From Lachnospiraceae bacterium (GTDB lineage: Bacteria; Bacillota; Clostridia; Lachnospirales; Lachnospiraceae): DNA of 64,000 nucleotides. The stretch spans positions 56,120 through 120,119 of the forward strand of contig JAFYCS010000106.1 of assembly GCA_017539565.1 (NCBI GenBank), written 5' to 3'. This document shows positions 26,701 to 36,472 of this stretch, piece by piece. Each line of letters starts with the position of its first letter. Position 1 is the first letter of the stretch. Below the pieces are notes generated by a model. That model was not told the DNA's origin and searched no databases. It saw nothing but the letters and a program-made list of their open reading frames with translations. The translations under genes were made by a program, and so were the position numbers.

Positions 26701-27599
26701 ATAAGGTATTCCCCCACATCTCCGGACAGACAGAGAGTAAAGCTGTTGAATGCAGCGATAAGAAGTATGACAGCGTTTATGTATGCAGGAACAAGGTTGC
26801 GAAGCCCAGGGTATTCATACCTGTTTTCCCCGGCAGCAACTGCGAATATGATTCGGCAAGAGCTTTTGAAAGAGCCGGTGCCGAGCCTGTGATTAGAATA
26901 TTCCGCAACCGCAATGCACAGGATATAAGGGATGCGGCAGCAGAGTTTGCAGCTGAGATAAGCAAAGCACAGATGATAATGTTCCCCGGCGGTTTCTCCG
27001 CAGGTGACGAGCCCGACGGAAGTGCAAAGTTCTTTGCAACGGCATTCCGTAACGAGCACATGAAAGAGGAAGTTGAGAAGCTCTTAAACGAGAGGGACGG
27101 TCTGGTACTCGGTATCTGTAACGGTTTCCAGGCGCTGATAAAGCTTGGCCTGGTTCCCGAAGGAAAGATCGTGGGACAGAATGAGAATTCACCTACCCTG
27201 ACTTTCAATACCATCAACAGACATATATCAAAGATGGCGTACTTAAGAGTATGTTCAAACAAGAGTCCCTGGCTGGCAAAGGCAACTCTGGGCGGTGTAT
27301 ATGCATCACCCGCTTCCCACGGTGAAGGACGTTTCGTTGCACCCGAAGATGTATACAGAAAGCTTTATGAGAACGGCCAGATAGCTACACGTTACTGTGA
27401 CCTTGACGGTAAGATCACCATGGACGAAGAGTGGAACATCAACGGTTCCATCTACGCGGTAGAAGGTATCACTTCTCCCGACGGCAGGGTGCTTGGAAAG
27501 ATGTGTCACTCAGAAAGACGTGATGACGGCGTAGCCATGAACATATACGGTGAACAGGATATGCTGATCTTCGAATCAGGTGTGGAGTATTTCAAATAA
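23784..27599 (+). CDS. purL: phosphoribosylformylglycinamidine synthase, single chain
   Basis: Fourth step of purine synthesis, converting FGAR and glutamine to FGAM. About 1271 residues, the long form with the synthase and glutaminase in one chain. Seen: SDHCRHTTF and KNETHNHPTEIEPFGGAATCLGG in the synthase half, a second half with GGKDSMSGTF, and a C-terminal glutamine amidotransferase (~residues 1010-1270) with FPGGFSAGDEPDG, the nucleophile Cys in GICNGFQAL (~1111) and SHGEGRF. The ATG at 23784 has GGAAAGGA upstream; an in-frame start at 23757 has none. No other pur genes are near. Confidence 0.97.
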   Translation: MSGVKRIYVAKKKEYAVKDRELEHEIPGYLGIKGVKEIRVYIRYDIENVSEAVFETAARTVFSEPPVDQIYYEEIPVPEGARVFGVEYLPGQYDQRADSAEQCIRFLKEDEEPVIRTAVTYVISGDISDEEFDRIKQYCINPVDSRETGMEKPATLITKYDEPEDVKIFDGFSTLNETDLKNLYDSLGLAMTFKDFKHIQNYFAGEEKRDPSMTEIRVLDTYWSDHCRHTTFATELKDVSFGDGFYRTPIETSYLSYLDTREELYKDRDDKFVCLMDLALIAMKKLRHDGILTDMEESDEINACSIVVPVEIKPGDGIDPYTEEWLISFKNETHNHPTEIEPFGGAATCLGGAIRDPLSGRSYVYQAMRITGAADPTVPVADTLKGKLSQKKLVRGAAAGYSSYGNQIGLATGYVKEVYHPNYVAKRMEIGAVMGAAPRKNVKRLTSDPGDIIILLGGRTGRDGCGGATGSSKVHTEQSIEQCGAEVQKGNAPTERKLQRLFRRPEVSRLIRKCNDFGAGGVSVAIGELADGLTVDLDKVPKKYAGLDGTELAISESQERMAVVVDPADVAEFMKYAAEENLEATEVAVVTKEPRLVLKWRGKDIVNLSRAFLNTNGAHQECSVSVDIPDEESSPLKKVISEKAAEALKAGDEKKAWTELLSDLNVCSQKGLVEMFDASIGAASVFMPYGGKYQLSETQAMVAKLPMNGTDSSDTVTMMSYGFDPYVSSWSPYHGAIYAVLSSIAKIVAAGGNHKGIHFTFQEYFRRMSEDPARWSQPFAALLGAFDAQLGFGLASIGGKDSMSGTFNHIDVPPTLVSFAVDVAKQQDIITGELKTPGDALVLFSVPKDEFDIPVYKDTLEIYDLVSELEHKGKVKAAYVVDSYGIAAAVAKMGFGNGLGAAISDDVTTDDLFAGRIGDIILEMSEEDFAAIKDHELNAFIWKIGSVTDGDLIHGDVKVNAKDALDAWVKTLDKVFPHISGQTESKAVECSDKKYDSVYVCRNKVAKPRVFIPVFPGSNCEYDSARAFERAGAEPVIRIFRNRNAQDIRDAAAEFAAEISKAQMIMFPGGFSAGDEPDGSAKFFATAFRNEHMKEEVEKLLNERDGLVLGICNGFQALIKLGLVPEGKIVGQNENSPTLTFNTINRHISKMAYLRVCSNKSPWLAKATLGGVYASPASHGEGRFVAPEDVYRKLYENGQIATRYCDLDGKITMDEEWNINGSIYAVEGITSPDGRVLGKMCHSERRDDGVAMNIYGEQDMLIFESGVEYFK

Positions 27600-27602
27600 T
27601 AT

Positions 27603-28607
27603 ATGCTGATAAGGGAAGAACTCGAGAAAGCCGAAAAGGAAAGCTTAAGCCCCTATGCCACACTGAGCATTGATACCAAGGGCCGGGACAAACCGGAAGA
27701 ACAGTGTGACATAAGGCCGGTCTTTGCCCGTGACAGGGACAGGATAGTGCATTCAAAAGCATTCCGCAGGCTCAAGGATAAGACGCAGGTATTCTTAAAT
27801 CCCGAAGGGGATCATTACCGTACGCGTCTGACACATACGCTTGAAGTGGCACAGATCGCCAGGACCATAGCCAGGGCTCTTAAGATGAATGAAGAACTGG
27901 TAGAGGCTATCGCTCTGGGCCACGATCTGGGGCATACTCCCTTCGGACATGCCGGTGAGAGAGCGCTTAATGATATCTGCCCTCTGGGCTTTGAACATAA
28001 CGAGCAGAGCGTGCGCGTGGTGGAAGTGCTTGAGCGTGACGGCGAAGGCCTTAACCTGACCGTCGAAGTAAGGGACGGCATGTTAAACCACCAGATGAAA
28101 TCAAAACCCTTTACCCTTGAGGGACGCATAGTACGCTTTTCCGATAAGCTGGCTTATATCCATCATGATATGGATGATGCCATAAGGGCAAAAGTTCTTA
28201 AGGACAGTGATGTCCCCAAAGAGATAGGTGATGTGCTGGGTTATCATACCAAGGAACGCCTGGATCACCTGATACACAATATAATCGCTACCAGTCTTGA
28301 CAAGGATGATATACTAATGGAGCCCTATGTTGAAAGGGCCATGCTGGAAATGAGAGCATTTATGTTTAAGAATGTATATCAGAATCCGATCGTAAAAGCT
28401 GAGGAATCAAAAGCCGAGTCACTTGTCAAGACGCTTTATGAATATTACGTTGCAAACAAGGACAAACTGCCTGAGGAATACAAACGTCTGATGGACAGGG
28501 GAGAAAGTATAGAAAGAGTGGCTTGCGATTTTATAGCGTCTATGACGGATCATTTCGCCATTGCCACCTATGAGGAGCTGTATATACCCAAGTCATGGCA
28601 TGGTTGA
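27603..28607 (+). CDS. dgt: dGTPase-like HD-domain triphosphohydrolase
   Basis: Hydrolyses dNTPs to the nucleoside and triphosphate. 334 residues, the short Firmicutes form. HD-domain metal ligands: THTLEVAQIARTIAR (His ~78), ALGHDLGHTPFGHAGE (His-Asp ~107-108), and the later FSDKLAYIHHDMDDA. EHNEQSVRV is the substrate-binding block. Starts 3 nt after purL and lies 18 nt before dnaG; the dgt-dnaG-rpoD order is common in Clostridia. Confidence 0.93.
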   Translation: MLIREELEKAEKESLSPYATLSIDTKGRDKPEEQCDIRPVFARDRDRIVHSKAFRRLKDKTQVFLNPEGDHYRTRLTHTLEVAQIARTIARALKMNEELVEAIALGHDLGHTPFGHAGERALNDICPLGFEHNEQSVRVVEVLERDGEGLNLTVEVRDGMLNHQMKSKPFTLEGRIVRFSDKLAYIHHDMDDAIRAKVLKDSDVPKEIGDVLGYHTKERLDHLIHNIIATSLDKDDILMEPYVERAMLEMRAFMFKNVYQNPIVKAEESKAESLVKTLYEYYVANKDKLPEEYKRLMDRGESIERVACDFIASMTDHFAIATYEELYIPKSWHG

Positions 28608-28625
28608 TGAAGACGGAGGAAAGAA

Positions 28626-30401
28626 TTGCCATACTATTCCGATGAAACAATCGAGCAGGTCAGACAGAGTACGGATATAGTACAGCTCATTTCGGGCTTT
28701 GTGAACCTTAAACGCAAAGGCAGCAACTATTTCGGGCTATGTCCTTTTCATAATGAGAAGACAAGCTCTTTTTCCGTATCCGAAAACAAGCAGATGTATT
28801 ACTGCTTTGGCTGTCATGCCACCGGTAATGTCTATACCTTTCTGATGAAGCATGAAAACATGAGCTTCATGGAGGCTGTACAATACCTGGCAGAAAAGGC
28901 GGGGATCAAGCTTCCGCAGGCAGATGAGAGCGAGGAAGCAAAGCGGATAAGAGGACGGAGAGAGCGGCTGTATCTGGTAAATACCGAGGCCGCAAAGTAT
29001 TTTTATAAGGCACTCCGTTCGCCCCAGGGAGAATTGGGGCTTAAGTATTTTAAGGGCAGGGAACTGAGCGAAGAGACCATGCAGAAATTCGGTCTGGGAT
29101 ATTCCCTGCAGTACAGCGATGATATGACAAAGTACCTTCAGAAGAAGGGCTTTACGATAGAAGAGCTTACGGCTGCCGGCGTAAGCAGTTATGATGAAAG
29201 ATACGGTGCCAGGGATAAGTTCTATAACCGTGTGATGTTCCCCATCATGAACGGGAGCGGAAAGGTGATAGGTTTCGGCGGACGTGTCATGGGCGAAGGT
29301 GAGCCCAAGTACTTAAACACCTCCGAGACAGAGATCTTCGAAAAGAGGAAAAACCTCTTCGGACTTAATCTGGCCAGGAGCAGCAGGGCAAGGAACTTTA
29401 TACTCTGCGAGGGATACATGGATGTTATAAGCCTGCACCAGGCGGGCTTCGATCAGGCTATGGCGTCACTGGGAACGGCTTTTACATCGGACCAGGCAAT
29501 GATACTTAAGCGTTTCGGGCGTGAAGTACTCCTGGCATATGACAGTGACGGCGCCGGTGTAAATGCGGCTTTAAGAGCCCTGTCAATACTGCGTGCCTGC
29601 GGTATGAGCGGCAGGGTTATAAATATGCAGCCCTACAAGGACCCTGATGAATTCATTAAGAATCTGGGGGCTGAGGAATATGAAGAACGGCTGAAGAAGG
29701 CTGAGAACGGCTTTATGTTTGAAGTCAGGATACTGAGAAAGGATTACGATTTCTCCGATCCCGCATCCAAGACAGCTTTCTATAACGAAGTGGCAAAGAA
29801 GCTCTGTGTCTTTGAAGAAGAGATGGAGCGTGAAAATTATATAGAAGCGGTAAGTGAGGAATACGGCATTCCGAAGGAAGCCCTTAAAAAGCAGGTCATC
29901 TCACTGGTGCTAAAAGGAGGCGTAAAGCTGCCTGAAACCGGAGCAGAAAATGCTGCGGGCAGGCATACAGCACAGCCCAGGTCTGAGGACAATGATAAGT
30001 ATGCCCAGAGAGTACTGCTGACATGGCTTTCGGAGGAGCCGCAAAAATATAAAGGTATCAGCGAATTCATAAGTGCGGATGATTTTACGGATCCCATATA
30101 CCACAAGGTGGCCGTACGCATGCTGCACGACATGGAGGAGGGACAGCCCAATCCCGCTGCCATCATCAATATGTTTGAAGATGCAGATGAGCAGCAACAG
30201 GCAGGGCAGGTCTTTCACACGAAACTGGATGCTATCGTGACAGACGAAGAGAAGGAAAAAGCTTTCCGGGATATAGTCCTTAAGGTAAAGCAGGAGCGTT
30301 TCGATCACGATAATAAGGCAGCGGAAGGTGGGCTGAGCCTTGAGGAAAAGCTTGCGCAGAAACGTCTGATGGAAGACCTGCGCAGACGGATCAGACCGTG
30401 A
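28626..30401 (+). CDS. dnaG: DNA primase
   Basis: Makes RNA primers for replication. 591 residues. The N-terminal zinc ribbon is CPFH...CFGC (~residues 39-65). The catalytic core has the TOPRIM motifs [13 protein letters not shown] (~257-269) and [14 protein letters not shown] (~303-316). The C-terminal helicase-binding region follows. The start is TTG, chosen because GACGGAGGAAAG sits directly before it and no ATG fits. Confidence 0.97.
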   Translation: MPYYSDETIEQVRQSTDIVQLISGFVNLKRKGSNYFGLCPFHNEKTSSFSVSENKQMYYCFGCHATGNVYTFLMKHENMSFMEAVQYLAEKAGIKLPQADESEEAKRIRGRRERLYLVNTEAAKYFYKALRSPQGELGLKYFKGRELSEETMQKFGLGYSLQYSDDMTKYLQKKGFTIEELTAAGVSSYDERYGARDKFYNRVMFPIMNGSGKVIGFGGRVMGEGEPKYLNTSETEIFEKRKNLFGLNLARSSRARNFILCEGYMDVISLHQAGFDQAMASLGTAFTSDQAMILKRFGREVLLAYDSDGAGVNAALRALSILRACGMSGRVINMQPYKDPDEFIKNLGAEEYEERLKKAENGFMFEVRILRKDYDFSDPASKTAFYNEVAKKLCVFEEEMERENYIEAVSEEYGIPKEALKKQVISLVLKGGVKLPETGAENAAGRHTAQPRSEDNDKYAQRVLLTWLSEEPQKYKGISEFISADDFTDPIYHKVAVRMLHDMEEGQPNPAAIINMFEDADEQQQAGQVFHTKLDAIVTDEEKEKAFRDIVLKVKQERFDHDNKAAEGGLSLEEKLAQKRLMEDLRRRIRP

Positions 30402-30423
30402 TAAAGCAAAGGAGTGTGTGACA

Positions 30424-32928
30424 ATGGCTGCAAAAACCAAAAAGGAAACCGAGAAGAAACCCGTAAAGAAGGCTCAGGTTAAGGCTTCTGCTAAGGAAAG
30501 CGCAAAGAAGCCTGCCGGAAAGAAGCCTGCGGACAAAAAGGCTGTGGAGAAGAAAAACGCCGATAAGAAAGCCGTCGGGAAAAAGACTGTGAGCGTAAAG
30601 AAGGCAAGCCCTGCAGCGAAAAAAGCTGTAACTGCAAAGAAAGAGAGCGCTCCTGCTAAGAAGGCGGCTGCGGCAAAGAAAGTAAACAAAACGGCCGCCG
30701 TAAAGGGTGGGGCAGCAAAGAAGAACACACCTGCAAAAAAGGTGAGTGCGCCCGTTAAGAAGGCTGCGGCAGTCAGCGCAAAGGGCGGTACAAAAAAGGC
30801 CGATACAAAGAAAGCCGATATAAAGAAGGCCGTTATAAAAAAGGCTGATATAAAGAAGACAGATAGCAGGAAGGCTGCAACGAAGGCTTCCGTAAAGCCT
30901 GTTGACAAAAAGAGTGCAAAGCAGACTACGGCAAAAGCCGCAGGTAAAGCTGCCGGCAAAAAGGCTGAAGTCAGGGCGAATGACAAAACTGTCAGGAAGC
31001 AGGCAGCAGTGAAGCCTTCAGTAAAGAATGCTGCGGATAAGAAAACAGCCGCTAAGAAAGCAGCCGATAAGAAAGCAGTGGCTAAGAAGGCTGCGGAAAA
31101 GAAAGCGGCTGATAAAAAATCAGTGATCAAAAAAGCGGCTGATAAAAAAGCAGCCGATAAGAAACCCATTGCAAAGAAAACGGAAACGAAAACCGCAGAC
31201 AGGAAAGCAGCTGCTAAGAAAGCTGTAAATACCAAGGCTGCGGATAAGAAAACAGTGGATAAGAAGCCTATGGATAAAAAAACTGTAGATAAGAAAGCTG
31301 TTGAAAAAAAATCTGTGGAAAAGAAAGCTGTAGACAAAAAAAGTATGGAAAAGAAAGCTGTGGAAAAAAAGACTGTGGAAAAGAAAGCTGTAGAAAAGAA
31401 GGCCGTAGAGAGCAAGGCAGCAGAAAAGAAAGCCGAGGAGAAGAAGGCTGCAGAAAAGAAAACTGCAGAGAAGAAGACGGCCGATAAGAAAGCCGAAGAA
31501 AAGAAGCCCGTAAAAAAGGCTGCGGAAAAGAAGAATGAGCCCGCAAAAAAAGCATCGGGAAAGAAAGCGGATAAGGAGATCGCAGGAGACGATGACGATT
31601 TCATGTTAAACGATGATGATTTCGGATCCGAAGATGATGATATCAATGATGCTGAAGCTGCGGCACTCAGGGAGACACTCTTTGAAGAGAAGTTAAAAAG
31701 CCTTATCAGCACTGCAAAGAAAGCCGGCTACATGGAGTATCAGGAAGTTATCGATACCTTTACCGAGCTGAACCTGGATGAGGAACAGTTTGACCGTATC
31801 TGGGATGCGCTGGATAAGAATCATATAGTGCTTCGTATGGAGCAGATCGACGATGATGATATTCCGGATGAAGAACTGGCGATCGAAGAGGGCGCCGAGC
31901 TGGAATATGATATGGAGAACCTTGAGGTGGGTACCGCAGACGGAGCCAATATCGAGGATCCCGTCCGTATGTACTTAAAGGAGATAGGCAGGGTTCCCCT
32001 GCTGTCTGCAGAAGAAGAGATAGAGCTGGCTAAGCGTATGGAGATCGGCATGGAAGCTGCCGAGAAGAATAAGGATCTTAAGGCTAAGCTGGAACATCTG
32101 CTCGATCCCGATAAGAAGGGCAAGGCTAAAGGTGCGGACATATCTGCAAAGAAGGCTGAACTGGAAAAGAAGATCGCTGATAACGATGCAAAGATCGAAT
32201 CCGGAAAGGCTGCAGGGCAGGAGCTTTCACAGGCCAACTTACGTCTGGTCGTAAGTATAGCAAAGCGTTATGTGGGACGTGGAATGCTCTTCCTTGACCT
32301 TATCCAGGAAGGCAACCTTGGTCTTATCAAGGCAGTTGAGAAGTTCGATTACCGTAAAGGATACAAGTTCTCCACATATGCTACATGGTGGATACGCCAG
32401 GCCATTACCCGTGCCATTGCAGACCAGGCAAGGACCATTCGTATACCCGTGCATATGGTAGAGACCATTAACAAGATAATACGTATCAACAGGCAGCTCC
32501 TTCAGGAACTGGGACGTGAGCCTGCGCCTTCGGAGATAGCAGAGCGCATGGATATGCCGGAAGACCGTGTCAGGGAGATACTTAAGATCTCACAGGAGCC
32601 GGTATCCCTTGAGACGCCTATCGGTGAGGAGGAGGACAGCCATCTTGGAGATTTCATCCAGGATGACAATGTGCCGGTACCTGCCGATGCAGCAGCATTT
32701 ACACTGCTTCGTGAACAGTTAAACGAGATACTTGATACCCTGACCGACAGGGAGCGTAAAGTACTTACCCTGCGTTTCGGTCTGATAGACGGACGTGCAC
32801 GTACTCTGGAAGAGGTTGGTAAGGAGTTTTCCGTTACCCGTGAGCGTATACGCCAGATCGAGGCAAAGGCACTCAGAAAGCTGCGTCATCCCAGCCGCAG
32901 CAAGCGTATAAAGGATTTCCTGGACTGA
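30424..32928 (+). CDS. rpoD: primary sigma factor with giant Lys/Ala-rich extension
   Basis: About 834 residues, twice the usual clostridial size. Residues 1 to ~387 are almost only Lys and Ala with Asp, Glu, Val and Thr, much of it in five-residue units such as AVEKK and AADKK. An acidic linker follows ([18 protein letters not shown]). Then come region 1.1 ([18 protein letters not shown]), region 1.2 ([11 protein letters not shown]), an enlarged non-conserved spacer with [16 protein letters not shown], region 2 ([28 protein letters not shown]), region 3 and region 4 ([25 protein letters not shown]). The ATG at 30424 has AAAGGAG at good spacing; the GTG at 30418 is too close to it. It lies between dnaG and trmK; the stop overlaps the trmK ATG. 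Confidence 0.95.
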   Translation: MAAKTKKETEKKPVKKAQVKASAKESAKKPAGKKPADKKAVEKKNADKKAVGKKTVSVKKASPAAKKAVTAKKESAPAKKAAAAKKVNKTAAVKGGAAKKNTPAKKVSAPVKKAAAVSAKGGTKKADTKKADIKKAVIKKADIKKTDSRKAATKASVKPVDKKSAKQTTAKAAGKAAGKKAEVRANDKTVRKQAAVKPSVKNAADKKTAAKKAADKKAVAKKAAEKKAADKKSVIKKAADKKAADKKPIAKKTETKTADRKAAAKKAVNTKAADKKTVDKKPMDKKTVDKKAVEKKSVEKKAVDKKSMEKKAVEKKTVEKKAVEKKAVESKAAEKKAEEKKAAEKKTAEKKTADKKAEEKKPVKKAAEKKNEPAKKASGKKADKEIAGDDDDFMLNDDDFGSEDDDINDAEAAALRETLFEEKLKSLISTAKKAGYMEYQEVIDTFTELNLDEEQFDRIWDALDKNHIVLRMEQIDDDDIPDEELAIEEGAELEYDMENLEVGTADGANIEDPVRMYLKEIGRVPLLSAEEEIELAKRMEIGMEAAEKNKDLKAKLEHLLDPDKKGKAKGADISAKKAELEKKIADNDAKIESGKAAGQELSQANLRLVVSIAKRYVGRGMLFLDLIQEGNLGLIKAVEKFDYRKGYKFSTYATWWIRQAITRAIADQARTIRIPVHMVETINKIIRINRQLLQELGREPAPSEIAERMDMPEDRVREILKISQEPVSLETPIGEEEDSHLGDFIQDDNVPVPADAAAFTLLREQLNEILDTLTDRERKVLTLRFGLIDGRARTLEEVGKEFSVTRERIRQIEAKALRKLRHPSRSKRIKDFLD
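31020..31590 (+). repeat. coding pentapeptide repeat tract in rpoD
   Basis: In-frame tandem 15-nt units coding x-x-[DE]-K-K, for example [15 protein letters not shown] and SVEKK, with few interruptions. DNA of the form GATAAGAAAGCA is reused many times but third positions vary, so the repeats are old enough to have drifted. No stop or frameshift occurs. Confidence 0.85.
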
Positions 32929-33641
32929 TGATCAGGCTCTCCGCACGTATGGAGGCGGTGGCTGCCCTTTGTGAAAAGGGCAGCTGCGGAGCCGATGTGG
33001 GCTGTGACCACGCTTATGTGAGCATCTACCTTCTGCAGCATGATGTTTTCGAAAGAATGCTGGCCATGGATCTGCGGGAAGGCCCGCTTAAGGCGGCACG
33101 CGAAAACATAGAGCGGGAGGGGCTTAAGGAAAAAATAGAATGCCGCTTATCTGACGGGCTGAGTGCAATGGAGGCGGGAGAAGCGGACAGTGTGATATGT
33201 GCCGGCATGGGCGGAGAGCTCATGGTGCGTATACTCACAGACGGGATTGAAAAGATGAAAGCCGCAAAGCAGCTGATACTGCAGCCCCAGTCTGAGGTGG
33301 CAGGTGTCAGGAGATTCCTTAAAAGGAATGCTTATGCGATAACGGCAGAAGATATGGTATTTGAAGACGGGAAGTATTATCCCATGTTCAGGGCCGTACC
33401 TGCCGGGGAAGATAAAACGGAAGATGATATGCTGTATCTTGAGTACGGCAGACAGACGCTTGAGGGCAGACATCCGGTACTTAAGAGATTTCTGGAGCAC
33501 AGAATAACGACCGAAACTTCGGTAAGGGAGCAGCTTGAAGCCGCGGCAAAAGACGGCAGCGAAAAAGCGCTTAAGCGCCTTGAAGAAAAGGATGCGGAGC
33601 TTAAGATGCTTACTGAAGCGCTTTCTTACTATAAGCCATGA
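32928..33641 (+). CDS. trmK: tRNA (adenine-N1)-methyltransferase, m1A22
   Basis: 237 residues. SAM-binding motif I is GADVGCDHAYVSIYLL, with AMDLREGPLKAARENI and the family motif VICAGMGGELMVRIL. Methylates A22 of some tRNAs. Starts on the rpoD stop codon (TGATG). The downstream Nif3-like gene overlaps it, a conserved rpoD-trmK-nif3 neighbourhood in Firmicutes. Confidence 0.93.
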   Translation: MIRLSARMEAVAALCEKGSCGADVGCDHAYVSIYLLQHDVFERMLAMDLREGPLKAARENIEREGLKEKIECRLSDGLSAMEAGEADSVICAGMGGELMVRILTDGIEKMKAAKQLILQPQSEVAGVRRFLKRNAYAITAEDMVFEDGKYYPMFRAVPAGEDKTEDDMLYLEYGRQTLEGRHPVLKRFLEHRITTETSVREQLEAAAKDGSEKALKRLEEKDAELKMLTEALSYYKP

Positions 33642-33652
33642 AAGGAGCGTGT

Positions 33653-34435
33653 ATGGAGCTTAAAGAAGTCATCACCATGCTTGAACAGCTTTCACCGCCG
33701 TCCTTTGCAGAGGACTGGGATAACAGCGGCCTTATGTGCGGAAGAGCGGCTAAGGAAGTAAAGAGCATACTGCTTTCCGTTGATGCCACCGATGAGGTAG
33801 TCGAAGAAGCCGTACTGACAGGGGCAGATCTGCTGCTCACCCATCATCCTCTTATTTTTCCCAGTGTATCACATATAACCGAAGAAGATCATGTGGGGCG
33901 CAAGCTCTTAAAACTTATAGCTTCCGATGTTGCCTGTTACAGCATGCATACGAATTTTGATGTGATGGGTATGGCGGATGAAGCAGCGGACCGACTGCAG
34001 CTTGAAGACCGTGAAGTGCTGCAGGTGACCTATGAGGATGCGATAGCCAACGAGGGTATAGGACGTGTCGGTAACCTGGGCAGGGATATGCGTCTTAAGT
34101 ACTGCTGTGAGCTGGTCAAGGAAGCATTCATACTGGATAACGTAAGGCTTTTCGGCGATCCGGAGATGAAGGTACGCCGCGTAGCCATAGCACCGGGATC
34201 GGGGGCAGATATGATACCCTACGCTATAAAAGCCGGAGCGCAGTTACTGATAACAGGGGATATTTCCCATCACAAAGGAATAGATGCCGTGGCGGAAGGC
34301 CTGAATATAATAGACGCGGGCCATTACGGTATCGAAAAGATATTTGTCAGCTATATGAAGGATTTCTTCAGAAAGAAGCTGCCGGAGATGAATGTGAGTG
34401 CGGCTTCGCAGAAGGAGCCTTTCATTGTATTATAA
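33653..34435 (+). CDS. Nif3-like dinuclear metal centre protein
   Basis: About 260 residues of the Nif3/YqfO family, a toroidal hexamer with two metal ions; its biochemical role is unsettled. Seen: EDWDNSGLMCG, LLLTHHPLIF (metal-binding His pair), MHTNFDVMGMADEAAD and LLITGDISHHKGIDAV near the end. The ATG at 33653 is favoured because AAAGGAG precedes it; an upstream ATG (33638) overlaps the trmK stop. Confidence 0.9.
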   Translation: MELKEVITMLEQLSPPSFAEDWDNSGLMCGRAAKEVKSILLSVDATDEVVEEAVLTGADLLLTHHPLIFPSVSHITEEDHVGRKLLKLIASDVACYSMHTNFDVMGMADEAADRLQLEDREVLQVTYEDAIANEGIGRVGNLGRDMRLKYCCELVKEAFILDNVRLFGDPEMKVRRVAIAPGSGADMIPYAIKAGAQLLITGDISHHKGIDAVAEGLNIIDAGHYGIEKIFVSYMKDFFRKKLPEMNVSAASQKEPFIVL

Positions 34436-34453
34436 AAACAAAGGGGGTTACTT

Positions 34454-36115
34454 ATGGATATGGTAACAATAAAAGTAAATGGCGAAGAAAAACAATATCC
34501 TGCAGGTACCGAATATGAAGCAGTAGCTAAGGATTTTCAGGATACCGTGGATGCACGTATAGGCCTGGTCCTGGAAAACGGGAAGATAAGGGAGCTTAAG
34601 AAAAAGGTTAAGCAGGATGCGGAGATAAGCTTTATAACCTTAAAGCGCTCCAGCGGTCACAAGGCATATGTGCGCACGGCCATACTGGTCATGGTAAAGG
34701 CTATAGATGACGTGCTGGATCATGACAAGACAAAACAGGTAAAGGTCGAGTTTGCCATAGGAAACGGTTATTATATCAGTCCAAAGGGCGGGCTCAAAGT
34801 CGATCAGGAATTTATTGATAAGCTGGACAAGCGGATGAGAGAGATCATTGCCGCAGCCATTCCCATAACGAAGCGTTCGGTATCCACGGATGAGGCGAGG
34901 GAGCTTTTTGCAAAAGCAGGTATGCAGGATAAGAACAGGCTCTTCCGTTTCAGGAGAAGCTCACTGGTCAACGTATACAGCTTAGACGGTTATGACGATT
35001 ATTACTATGGCTATATGCTGCCGGATTCATCTTATATAGACAGCTTCAGTCTTGAGACCTATGAGGACGGCTTTATGCTGGTATTGCCGGAGGCTTCCGA
35101 GCCCGATACCTTAAGGCCTTTCGTTCCCAGACCCGGACTTTTCGGTGCGCTTAAGACGGCTGATGACTGGGGAGCAAAGCTGGGTATAGATTCCGTTGGT
35201 GATCTTAACGAGAAGATCTGTCAGGGCGGCTTAAGTGAGCTGGTACTGGCACAGGAGGCTCTGCAGGAGAGACGCATAGGTGAGATCGCCAGAAAGATAG
35301 TAGAGCGTGGCGGTGTCAAGTTTGTCATGATAGCGGGTCCCTCATCTTCCGGTAAGACAACCTTCTCGCACAGGCTTTCCGTACAGCTGGCATCATACGG
35401 CTTAAAGCCCCATCCCATCGGAGTGGATGATTATTTCAAGAACCGCCAGGATACTCCGAAGGACGAGGACGGCAATTACAACTTTGAATGTCTTGAAGCC
35501 ATCGATGTGGACCTGTTCAACGGGGACATGGTAAAGCTCTTAAACGGGGAAACCGTAGAGATCCCCAGCTTCAACTTCAAGAACGGACAGAGGGAATACA
35601 AAGGAAATTACAAGACTCTTGGAAAGGATGACATACTGGTAATAGAGGGTATACACGGACTCAACGACAAGATGAGTCATGCACTTCCTACAGAGAGTAA
35701 GTTTAAGATATATATATCGGCGCTCACCAGCCTTAATGTTGATGAGCATAACCGTATCCCCACGACTGACGGAAGACTGCTTCGCAGACTGGTCAGGGAT
35801 GCGCGCACCAGAGGTGCCAGCGCACAGCGGACCATTTCCATGTGGCCTTCGGTACGCAGGGGAGAGGAAGAAAACATCTTCCCCTTCCAGGAGAGTGCGG
35901 ATGAGATATTTAATTCGGCTCTTATATATGAGCTGGCAGTGCTCAAGCAGTTTGCGGAGCCTTTACTGTTCTCCGTACATGCGGATGAGCCTGAATATCA
36001 TGAAGCCAAGAGAATGCTTAAGTTCCTTGAGTATTTCCTGGGCGTGAGTACGGAGGATCTTCCAAACAATTCCATTGTAAGGGAATTTGTCGGCGGAGGC
36101 TGCTTCGGACTGTAA
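34454..36115 (+). CDS. nucleoside (uridine) kinase with TGS-type N-terminus
   Basis: 553 residues. The N-terminal ~60 residues resemble a TGS ubiquitin-like domain (VTIKVNGEEKQYPAGTEYEAVA), the next ~150 resemble the second additional domain of threonyl-tRNA synthetase, and the C-terminal half is a uridine kinase: P-loop MIAGPSSSGKTTFSHRLS (~296), VDDYFKNR and VIEGIHGLND. This TGS-kinase architecture is conserved in Clostridia; the substrate is predicted as uridine/cytidine but not proven. It ends 20 nt before rnpB. Confidence 0.9.
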   Translation: MDMVTIKVNGEEKQYPAGTEYEAVAKDFQDTVDARIGLVLENGKIRELKKKVKQDAEISFITLKRSSGHKAYVRTAILVMVKAIDDVLDHDKTKQVKVEFAIGNGYYISPKGGLKVDQEFIDKLDKRMREIIAAAIPITKRSVSTDEARELFAKAGMQDKNRLFRFRRSSLVNVYSLDGYDDYYYGYMLPDSSYIDSFSLETYEDGFMLVLPEASEPDTLRPFVPRPGLFGALKTADDWGAKLGIDSVGDLNEKICQGGLSELVLAQEALQERRIGEIARKIVERGGVKFVMIAGPSSSGKTTFSHRLSVQLASYGLKPHPIGVDDYFKNRQDTPKDEDGNYNFECLEAIDVDLFNGDMVKLLNGETVEIPSFNFKNGQREYKGNYKTLGKDDILVIEGIHGLNDKMSHALPTESKFKIYISALTSLNVDEHNRIPTTDGRLLRRLVRDARTRGASAQRTISMWPSVRRGEEENIFPFQESADEIFNSALIYELAVLKQFAEPLLFSVHADEPEYHEAKRMLKFLEYFLGVSTEDLPNNSIVREFVGGGCFGL

Positions 36116-36135
36116 ACAATCTTATAGTTAAAAAT

Positions 36136-36472
36136 GCAAGAGGGACGGATGGTCGCGGGCGCGTAAGCGCGTGAGGAAAGTCCGGGCTTCATAGGGCAGG
36201 GTGCCGGATAACGTCCGGTGGAGGCGACTCTAAGGAAAGTGCAACAGAGAAAAGACAGCCTTTAACGAGGTAATGGTGAAACGGCAGTGTAAGAGACTAC
36301 CGCCGCTGCGGTAACGCAGCGGGTCAATGCAAACCCCATCCGAAGCAAGACCAAATACGGGAGAGATACGTCTGCCCGGCGTTCTCCCGGGTAGGTCGCT
36401 CGATCCGCAGGGTAACCTGCGGGCTAGATAGATGATCATCCAAGACATAACCCGGCTTACAGTTCCTCTTGC
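36136..36472 (+). ncRNA. rnpB: RNase P RNA
   Basis: Catalytic RNA that trims tRNA 5' ends. About 337 nt. Diagnostic conserved blocks are GAGGAAAGTCCGGGCTTC (P4 5' strand), ACAGAGAAAAGACAGCC, GGTGAAACGGCAGTGTAAGA, GGTCAATGCAAACCCC and the 3' AGATAGATGATC...ACATAACCCGGCTTAC. GCAAGAGG at the 5' end pairs with CCTCTTGC at the 3' end (P1). TATAGT at 36123-36128 lies 7 nt upstream of the RNA start, giving a -10 box; a run of seven T (36473-36479) after P1 forms the terminator. Confidence 0.96.

Noticed and set aside
31020..31590. GATAAGAAAGC-type repeats as a possible CRISPR or satellite
   Set aside because: Units are 15 nt, stay in frame with rpoD and have no spacers; they code a pentapeptide repeat.
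30474..31712. A 412-residue minus-strand reading frame of FFSAAFLS-type repeats
   Set aside because: It is the antisense of the Lys/Ala repeat tract of rpoD: AAG/AAA codons read as CTT/TTT. No ribosome binding site or promoter.
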